Positions 59,138 through 64,000 of a stretch of 64,000 bases of DNA are shown piece by piece. The translations under genes were made by a program, and so were the position numbers. Where the stretch lies: assembly GCF_002846415.1 (NCBI RefSeq), contig NZ_PJMX01000001.1:372001-436000 (forward strand), written 5' to 3'. Source of the stretch: Streptomyces sp. TLI_146. GTDB lineage: Bacteria; Actinomycetota; Actinomycetes; Streptomycetales; Streptomycetaceae. How positions within the stretch are numbered: the stretch's first letter is position 1; each line of letters begins with the position of its first letter. Below the pieces are notes generated by a model. That model made no database searches. It was not told the DNA's origin and worked only from the letters and a program-made list of their open reading frames with translations.

Positions 59138-60019
59138 CTAAAGGTCGAGTTGGTACTGGTGTGTCGTGTGCGTGGGCGTATAGCCGAGGCTGTCGTTGAT
59201 CTGTCTCATGTGTGTGTTGCTTTCGGCGGTGTCAGTCAGGAGGCTTCCGAGGCCTGGATAGCGCCCACGGGCGTATCGGATCGACTCGGCCTTCATCCAT
59301 CGGCCGAGGCCGTGTCCACGGTGCTCGGGCAACACGCCGGTGCCGTAATGCTGGCCATCACCTCTGCCATCGCCCGGGACGACCAGTTCGGTGAACCCGG
59401 CGATCGAGTCGTCGGAGGCGTCGACGGCAACGACGGTGTGCAGGTGGTCGCCACGCTGTTCGACAGCCTTCGCCGCGGCCCGGACGCGGTCCACGTCCCA
59501 GGTCACCGTGCCGTAGTCGGTGTCGTCCATGGGCATGTCGTCCATGGCGCGACGCGAGGCGGCGAACGTCTCGGCGAGGCCGTCGGGCACGGTTCCGTGC
59601 CATGACATCAGCCGGTAGCCCGGATACGGACGCTCGATAATGCGGGCGAGGGCGGTGGTGTCCGCGTCGGCGAGCGGCAAGCGGGAGAACCTCAGGGTGA
59701 GGACCTTCCTGAAACCGCGCGCCGAAGCGAAGTGGTCGCCTGGCGATCCGGCCTCGGCCTGCGCGATGACGCAGCGTCGGGCATCGGCCCGGGCAGCGGC
59801 CACGGCGGCGTCGAGGAGCTGCGAGCCGACGTGCTGGCGTCGTTCCGCGGGGTGGACACCGAGGGTCAGTTCGGCCAGGTGCTCCTGTCCGGGGCTGTTG
59901 AACAGGCGCAGAAAGGCGGTTCCGAGGGGGATGGCGTCAGCGTCGGACGCCAGCCATGCAAGACGCCGGCTGTTCGCGCCGTGAGCGGGGTCGGTCAGTG
60001 GGGTGATGCGAGACGACAA
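59138..60019 (-). CDS. Double GNAT-domain acetyltransferase
   Basis: 293-aa protein with two GNAT-like halves. The N-terminal half has LAELTLGVHPAERRQHVGSQ and LLDAAVAAARADARRC (motif A with R-R-Q-H-V-G in place of R-G-x-G). The C-terminal half has TGVLPEHRGHGLGRWMKAES with the full acetyl-CoA loop, and NDSLGYTPTHTTHQYQLDL at the end. Tandem GNAT proteins of this shape occur in Streptomyces, some linked to mycothiol synthesis. MshD itself is about this length, but I see no specific marker. The start is TTG at 60019 with GGAGACACC upstream. It is between the regulator pair and the ABC operon but on the other strand. Confidence 0.88.
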   Translation of the reverse strand: MSSRITPLTDPAHGANSRRLAWLASDADAIPLGTAFLRLFNSPGQEHLAELTLGVHPAERRQHVGSQLLDAAVAAARADARRCVIAQAEAGSPGDHFASARGFRKVLTLRFSRLPLADADTTALARIIERPYPGYRLMSWHGTVPDGLAETFAASRRAMDDMPMDDTDYGTVTWDVDRVRAAAKAVEQRGDHLHTVVAVDASDDSIAGFTELVVPGDGRGDGQHYGTGVLPEHRGHGLGRWMKAESIRYARGRYPGLGSLLTDTAESNTHMRQINDSLGYTPTHTTHQYQLDL

Positions 60020-60394
60020 GGTGTCTCCGTCGTGAGGAAGTGGCCAGGGTCAGTACGCGGACTCAACTGCTGGGCACTCCTGCGCATGTGCTCCACACCT
60101 CCTCGTCGACAGCACCGGTCCCGAACAACATCGGACGGCTGGGAGAACCTAGCTGTCCCCTCGTCTCCTCAGCAACGGGTTAACTACACGTCCTGGCGGG
60201 CCCTCCCGTACGGCAGGCATCCGTCAGCCGCTCCTCTGCCCTTCGGTAGAGAAAAACCCCGAGCCGCCGGTCTTTCGGCAGAGGTCAACTCCCGCCTTCA
60301 GCGCGATGTTTACGCAGTTCAGGGCCGTGAGGATGGACACGTCCCCCGGCCCGCCGAACTCCTGGCGGGCCGCCGCACTGCAGGCGGAGTATCC
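60020..60394. other. Control region of the second ABC operon
   Basis: 375 bp without a gene, containing the motif pair at 60241-60283 and the operon promoter. Confidence 0.4.
60241..60283 (+). promoter_or_regulatory. Tandem regulator sites before the second ABC operon
   Basis: CTTCGGTAGAG (60241-60251) and TCTTTCGGCAGAG (60271-60283) share TTCGG(T/C)AGAG, 32 bp apart in the same orientation (three helical turns). The second is identical to 56565-56577 in front of the kinase gene. Confidence 0.6.
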
Positions 60395-61171
60395 ATGTCA
60401 CAGACCTTCCCTCCCTCCCGTACCACCCTCACGGAACCGGCCGCCCGCGCTTGCGGCCTGACCAAGACGTACGGGAAGGGCGAGACCCGGGTCACCGCGC
60501 TGGACGCGGTGTCCGTCGAGTTCGCGCGCGGCCGGTTCACCGCCGTCATGGGCCCCTCCGGCTCCGGCAAGTCGACGCTGATGCACTGCATGGCCGGTCT
60601 GGAGTCCGTCACCTCCGGCTCGGCCCGGATCGGCGGAGTCGAGCTGTCCTCCCTGGACGACCGACAGCTCACCCAGCTGCGGCGCGAGAAGGTCGGATTC
60701 GTCTTCCAGGGCTTCAACCTGCTGCCGACCCTCACCGCCCTGGAGAACATGACGCTGCCCCTGCGTCTGGCCGGCCGTCGGCCCGACGCCGCGTGGCTGG
60801 ACACCGTCGTCACCACCGTCGGCCTCGCGGACCGGCTCGCGCACCGCCCCGCCGAGCTCTCCGGCGGTCAGCAGCAGCGCGTCGCCGTGGCCCGCGCCCT
60901 GGTCTCCCGCCCGGAGATCGTCTTCGCCGACGAGCCGACCGGAAACCTCGACTCCCGCTCCGGCGCCGAAGTACTCGGCTTCCTGCGCGACTCGGTACGC
61001 GAGCTCGGCCAGAGCGTGGTGATGGTCACCCACGACCCCGTGGCCGCGGCCCACGCCGACCGTGTGGTGTTCCTCGCGGACGGCCGTCTGGTGGACGAAC
61101 TGCACCAGCCGACCTCGGGGGCCGTGCTGGACCGGATGCTCGCGTTCGAAGCCCACGACCGGGCCCGCTGA
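60395..61171 (+). CDS. ABC transporter ATP-binding protein (second system)
   Basis: 258-aa LolD/MacB-type ATPase. Walker A is GPSGSGKST, Q-loop FQGFNLLPTLTALEN, signature LSGGQQQR, Walker B IVFADEPTGNLD, switch His VTHDPVAA. GGCGGAG lies before the ATG. The permease starts 68 bp downstream, so the two form an operon. FGFNLLPTLTA-type Q-loops are shared with ATPases that serve FtsX permeases in antimicrobial-peptide resistance and lipoprotein export. Controlled, by inference, by the two-component pair at 56589-58993. Confidence 0.96.
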   Translation: MSQTFPPSRTTLTEPAARACGLTKTYGKGETRVTALDAVSVEFARGRFTAVMGPSGSGKSTLMHCMAGLESVTSGSARIGGVELSSLDDRQLTQLRREKVGFVFQGFNLLPTLTALENMTLPLRLAGRRPDAAWLDTVVTTVGLADRLAHRPAELSGGQQQRVAVARALVSRPEIVFADEPTGNLDSRSGAEVLGFLRDSVRELGQSVVMVTHDPVAAAHADRVVFLADGRLVDELHQPTSGAVLDRMLAFEAHDRAR

Positions 61172-61238
61172 CCGCGCCCCGCCCGGTCCCCTCTCGTCCA
61201 CGTATCTCGTCCACGTAGAAGGTCTCCGAAAGCCCACC

Positions 61239-63806
61239 ATGCTGCGAACAGCCCTGCGCAACGTCCTCGCGCACAAGGCCCGTCTGATCATGACCGTCCT
61301 CGCGGTCGGTCTCGGGGTCGCGTTCATCTCCGGCTCGCTCGTCTTCGCCGACTCCACCACCTCCGCCTACCGCGCCTCCATGGCGAAGAACTACGCCGGC
61401 ATCGCGGTCACCGTGGACCCGAAATACCCCCCGGGCACCCCCGCGGACGCCCGCGCGACCGTCCTGGACGACGCGCTCGTACGCAAGCTGGCCACCGTGC
61501 CCGGTGTCAGCGCGGTCCGCCCGACGGTCGACGGGTCCGTCACCCTGGCCGCCAAGGACGGCTCGCCGATGCGCGCCGACAACGCCATGGGCAAGCTGGC
61601 CGCCGCCTATCTCCCCGGCGCCGACGGCATGGACAGCCGATACCGGCTGACGGCCGGGCGCGCACCGCGCACCGGCGGCGAGGTGGTCCTGGACCAGGGC
61701 ACCGCGAAGGCCGGCAAGTACGCGCTGGGTGACACCGTCACCCTGGCCACGGACGGCCCCGTGCTGCGGATGCGGCTGGTCGGCACTGTCTCCACCGACG
61801 ACACCCGGGTCACCTCCGGCGGCACCCTGGCGGTGTTCGACCGGACCACCGCGCAGAAGCTCTTCGCCACCCCGGGCTGTTACACCGGCATCGACGTGTC
61901 CGCCGCGCCCGGCACCGACCAGTTCACGCTCGCCCAGCGCATCGGCGCACTGCTGCCGGCCGACCGCGCCGAGGCCACCACCGCCACCGCGAAGGCCAAT
62001 CAGCAGTCGATGTTCATCGACACCAAGACGCGTAGCTATTCACGGCTGCCCATGATCTTCGCTGTGGTGTCGCTGTTCATCGGTTCGTTCCTCATCATCA
62101 ACACATTCACCATGCTCATCACGCGGCGCTCCCGCGAGATCGCACTGCTCCGCGCGATCGGCGCCACCCGCCGCCAAGTGGTCCGCTCCGTGCTCGCCGA
62201 GGCGGCCCTGGTCGGTCTGGTCGCCTCCGCGGCGGGGTTCGTCCTCGGGCTCGGCGTCGCCACCGTCCTGCCCGGCCTGCTCGGTACCGATGAGGATCTG
62301 CTGCCCCGGGGCCCGCTGGTGATCGGGGCCGCCCCGGTGCTCGCCTCCCTCGCCGTCGGCGTCGGCGTCACGGTCCTGGCCGCCTGGCTGCCCACCCGGC
62401 GCGCGGCCAGGATCGCCCCCGTCGAGGCGATGCGCACCGCCGAGCAGCCCGCCTCCACGGCGCTGTCCCGCCTACGGGGCGTCGTCGGCACGGCCGTGCT
62501 CCTCGTCGGCGCGGGCCTGCTCTTCTCGCTCAACGACGCCAAGGACGCCAAGGACGCGAACCTGCAGACCGCGATGCTCGGCTGCGGCATCCTGGTGACC
62601 GGTCTGATCGTGCTGGCGCCGCTGCTCGCGAGCCCGGTGATCCGTCTGTTCGGCCGGCTCACCGCCCGCCTCGGTGTCGTCGGCGACCTCGCGAAGGACA
62701 ACGCCCTGCGCGATCCCCGCCGTACCGCGGCCACCGCCGCCGCCCTGATGATCAGCACCGCGCTGGTCTCCGGACTCGCCGTCATCGACCACTCCTCCAG
62801 CCGGGCCCTGGACAGTCAGGCGGCTGCCGGTCTGAGCGCCGACTACGTCATCAGTACCCGCAACACCACCACCGCCATCGACACGGCCGCCCTCCGACGG
62901 GTCGCCGACCTGCCCGGTGTGCGGACCGCTTCGGCCGTCGCGGACTCCACCATCTCCACCGGCGCCTTCGCCCGCCAAGTCTCCGGCGTCGACCCGAAGA
63001 CCGTGGGCAGCGTCATGAAACTGCACTTCACGAGCGGTTCCGCCACCGACATCGGACCGGGCCGGATCGCCGTCTCCACCGGCTTCGCCCAGGAGAACCG
63101 GATCAGCACCGGCCAACAGATCAAGGCGAGCATCGGCCCCGGCGAGGGCGACCGCGAAAAGCCGTACACCGTCGTCGGGATCTACCAGGACAACCCCACC
63201 GCGCAGGACGCTCTCGCCTACCGCGGCGACGTGCAACAGCACGGCTATCTGCGGAACTCCGTCCAGCGCATCCTGGTGGCCACCGACCACCACACCTCCT
63301 CCCCGGGTATGGAGAAGCGGTTGCGCGGCGCCGTCGACAACAGCCCCCTGCTGAAGGTCCAGACCCGCAGCCAGCTCGTCCAGGAACAGGCCGGTGTCGC
63401 CGGCGGCCTGATCACCATGGTCTTCGGACTGCTCGCCATCGGCGTGATCATCTCCGCACTCGGCATGGTCAACACACTCGCCATGTCGGTCGCCGAACGC
63501 ACCCGGGAGATCGGCGTGCTGCGCGCCATCGGCATGGACCGCACCGGCATCCGCCGCATGATCCGCGTCGAATCCCTCACGGTCGCCGCCTACGGCACGC
63601 TACTGGGCCTCACCGGCGGCCTGTTCGGAGCGTGGAAGGTCAGCGGACTGGCCAACGGAGCAATCCCCCAGTACGCCTTCAGCCTCCCGTGGGGCACCCT
63701 CGCCCTGGTCGTCGCCCTCTCCCTCGCCGTCGGCGCCGCCGCAGCCGCCCTCCCCGCACGCCGGGCCGCCGCACTGAGCCCCATGCAAGCCGTCAGCGAC
63801 TCCTGA
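61239..63806 (+). CDS. FtsX-type ABC transporter permease (second system)
   Basis: 855-aa membrane protein with two FtsX cores. The first helix is at residues 14-35 ([20 protein letters not shown]). An extracytoplasmic domain of about 230 residues follows, then three helices ([20 protein letters not shown], with [20 protein letters not shown]). The second half repeats this, ending with [40 protein letters not shown] and [20 protein letters not shown]. This is the actinobacterial MacB-like layout. The last 14 bases overlap, tail to tail, an oxidoreductase gene on the other strand. Confidence 0.95.
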   Translation: MLRTALRNVLAHKARLIMTVLAVGLGVAFISGSLVFADSTTSAYRASMAKNYAGIAVTVDPKYPPGTPADARATVLDDALVRKLATVPGVSAVRPTVDGSVTLAAKDGSPMRADNAMGKLAAAYLPGADGMDSRYRLTAGRAPRTGGEVVLDQGTAKAGKYALGDTVTLATDGPVLRMRLVGTVSTDDTRVTSGGTLAVFDRTTAQKLFATPGCYTGIDVSAAPGTDQFTLAQRIGALLPADRAEATTATAKANQQSMFIDTKTRSYSRLPMIFAVVSLFIGSFLIINTFTMLITRRSREIALLRAIGATRRQVVRSVLAEAALVGLVASAAGFVLGLGVATVLPGLLGTDEDLLPRGPLVIGAAPVLASLAVGVGVTVLAAWLPTRRAARIAPVEAMRTAEQPASTALSRLRGVVGTAVLLVGAGLLFSLNDAKDAKDANLQTAMLGCGILVTGLIVLAPLLASPVIRLFGRLTARLGVVGDLAKDNALRDPRRTAATAAALMISTALVSGLAVIDHSSSRALDSQAAAGLSADYVISTRNTTTAIDTAALRRVADLPGVRTASAVADSTISTGAFARQVSGVDPKTVGSVMKLHFTSGSATDIGPGRIAVSTGFAQENRISTGQQIKASIGPGEGDREKPYTVVGIYQDNPTAQDALAYRGDVQQHGYLRNSVQRILVATDHHTSSPGMEKRLRGAVDNSPLLKVQTRSQLVQEQAGVAGGLITMVFGLLAIGVIISALGMVNTLAMSVAERTREIGVLRAIGMDRTGIRRMIRVESLTVAAYGTLLGLTGGLFGAWKVSGLANGAIPQYAFSLPWGTLALVVALSLAVGAAAAALPARRAAALSPMQAVSDS

Positions 63807-64000
63807 GGGAGGGCAAAGTGCCGCGCACGGCGGCGTCCTTGACGGCGACGGCAGGTCCGGTCAGCACGACGGGACGCGGGCGCTCGTCGGCGCGGGCGAA
63901 CTGGACGACGTCGTCGCGGCGGCCGAGGCTGATGTGGGTGAGGAGGTAACCGATCCGTACGGGGCCCCGGTTCGCTGCCCGTCAGCCGGGCCGCCAGGAC
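63793..64000 (-). pseudogene. C-terminal end of an FAD-dependent NADH dehydrogenase-like oxidoreductase, frameshifted
   Basis: The minus strand from the window edge reads AARLTGSEPG in one frame and, after a one-base shift near 63972, PVRIGYLLTHISLGRRDDVV, QFARADERPRPVVLTGPAVA up to the stop at 63793. ISLGRRDxxxQFxxAD is the conserved C-terminal segment of NDH-2-like FAD oxidoreductases. The gene continues outside the window, so only the end is seen. The frameshift suggests that it is inactive. It overlaps the permease end by 14 bp. Confidence 0.6.

Noticed and set aside
59027-59141. Short plus-strand frame ending ANGFAYLTPCPDGRVLIESM and GSGKVMSGPGPSVRR
   Set aside because: It looks faintly coding but has no start with a ribosome site and no recognisable family; too short to support as a gene.
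1-64000. Search by eye for tRNA, rRNA, riboswitch and CRISPR signatures
   Set aside because: No T-arm/acceptor pattern with a CCA-ready end, no conserved rRNA stretch, no known riboswitch core and no spaced repeat array was found; a covariance-model scan would be decisive.

Overview
The window is very GC-rich. Its open frames have strongly GC-biased third positions, GTG and TTG starts are common, and Shine-Dalgarno sequences are GGAGG-like. Many small exported proteins and many DesK/LuxR-type two-component pairs are present. Several families, such as DUF6479 and the RheA/Hsp18 pair with its published operator, are typical of Streptomyces. I read it as an accessory, possibly chromosome-arm, segment of a Streptomyces genome. 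No rRNA, tRNA, CRISPR array or replication origin was seen. The species cannot be named from this sequence.

Layout. (1) 0-5 kb: a minus-strand stress block with the start of a large-subunit catalase (cut by the window edge), a coupled DJ-1/PfpI protein, a CBS-domain protein, a DUF6479 protein and a DUF1963 protein. (2) 4.8-6.3 kb: mobile-element debris, including the 3' end of a group II intron, plus one small exported protein. (3) 6.6-9.1 kb: a MarR regulator, a membrane protein and an NmrA-like reductase between two 26-bp direct repeats, with one shared 19-bp operator-like motif before the regulator and before the membrane gene. (4) 9.7-16.5 kb: an exported-protein island with one broken secreted gene, a 420-aa secreted protein, a divergent NucA/NucB-type secreted nuclease and a tandem pair of ricin-lectin proteins sharing an unnamed N-terminal module. 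(5) 16.7-23.7 kb: a MerR/monooxygenase divergent pair, two orphan immunity-like proteins (Imm63-like and SUKH-like), a YihY protein, and a second NucA/NucB nuclease followed by an acidic protein in the position of a nuclease inhibitor. (6) 23.7-28 kb: an MMPL transporter divergent from a two-component system. (7) 28-31.7 kb: DUF72, a broken XRE regulator, a VOC protein and a GNAT protein. (8) 32.1-34.4 kb: hsp18 and two DUF2267 genes divergent from rheA, with two RheA operators between. (9) 34.4-41.4 kb: transposase debris, a small exported protein, an exported phosphodiesterase, a decayed SGNH hydrolase, a decayed caspase-like gene and a PH-domain protein. (10) 41.5-46.3 kb: an FtsX-type ABC transporter divergent from a two-component system. 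(11) 46.7-50.1 kb: SnoaL-like protein, a scrambled IS630 relic, a TetR/SDR divergent pair with an operator array, and a GlsB-type membrane protein. (12) 50.7-56.4 kb: a PAS-PAS-SpoIIE phosphatase, a secreted zinc peptidase, a YcxB-like protein and a broken methyltransferase. (13) 56.6-63.8 kb: a two-component system whose kinase has an extra C-terminal membrane domain, a double GNAT protein and a second FtsX-type ABC transporter. A shared 13-bp motif precedes both the kinase and the transporter, suggesting one regulon.

Three adaptive modules repeat the same logic: a transporter (MMPL or FtsX/ATPase) next to a DesK-type kinase and LuxR-type regulator. The other theme is exported effector-like proteins (two nucleases, lectins, a zinc peptidase) next to orphan immunity proteins. 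More than a dozen relics (truncations, frameshifts, in-frame stops, transposase fragments) show that the segment has been reworked by mobile elements and is actively losing genes.
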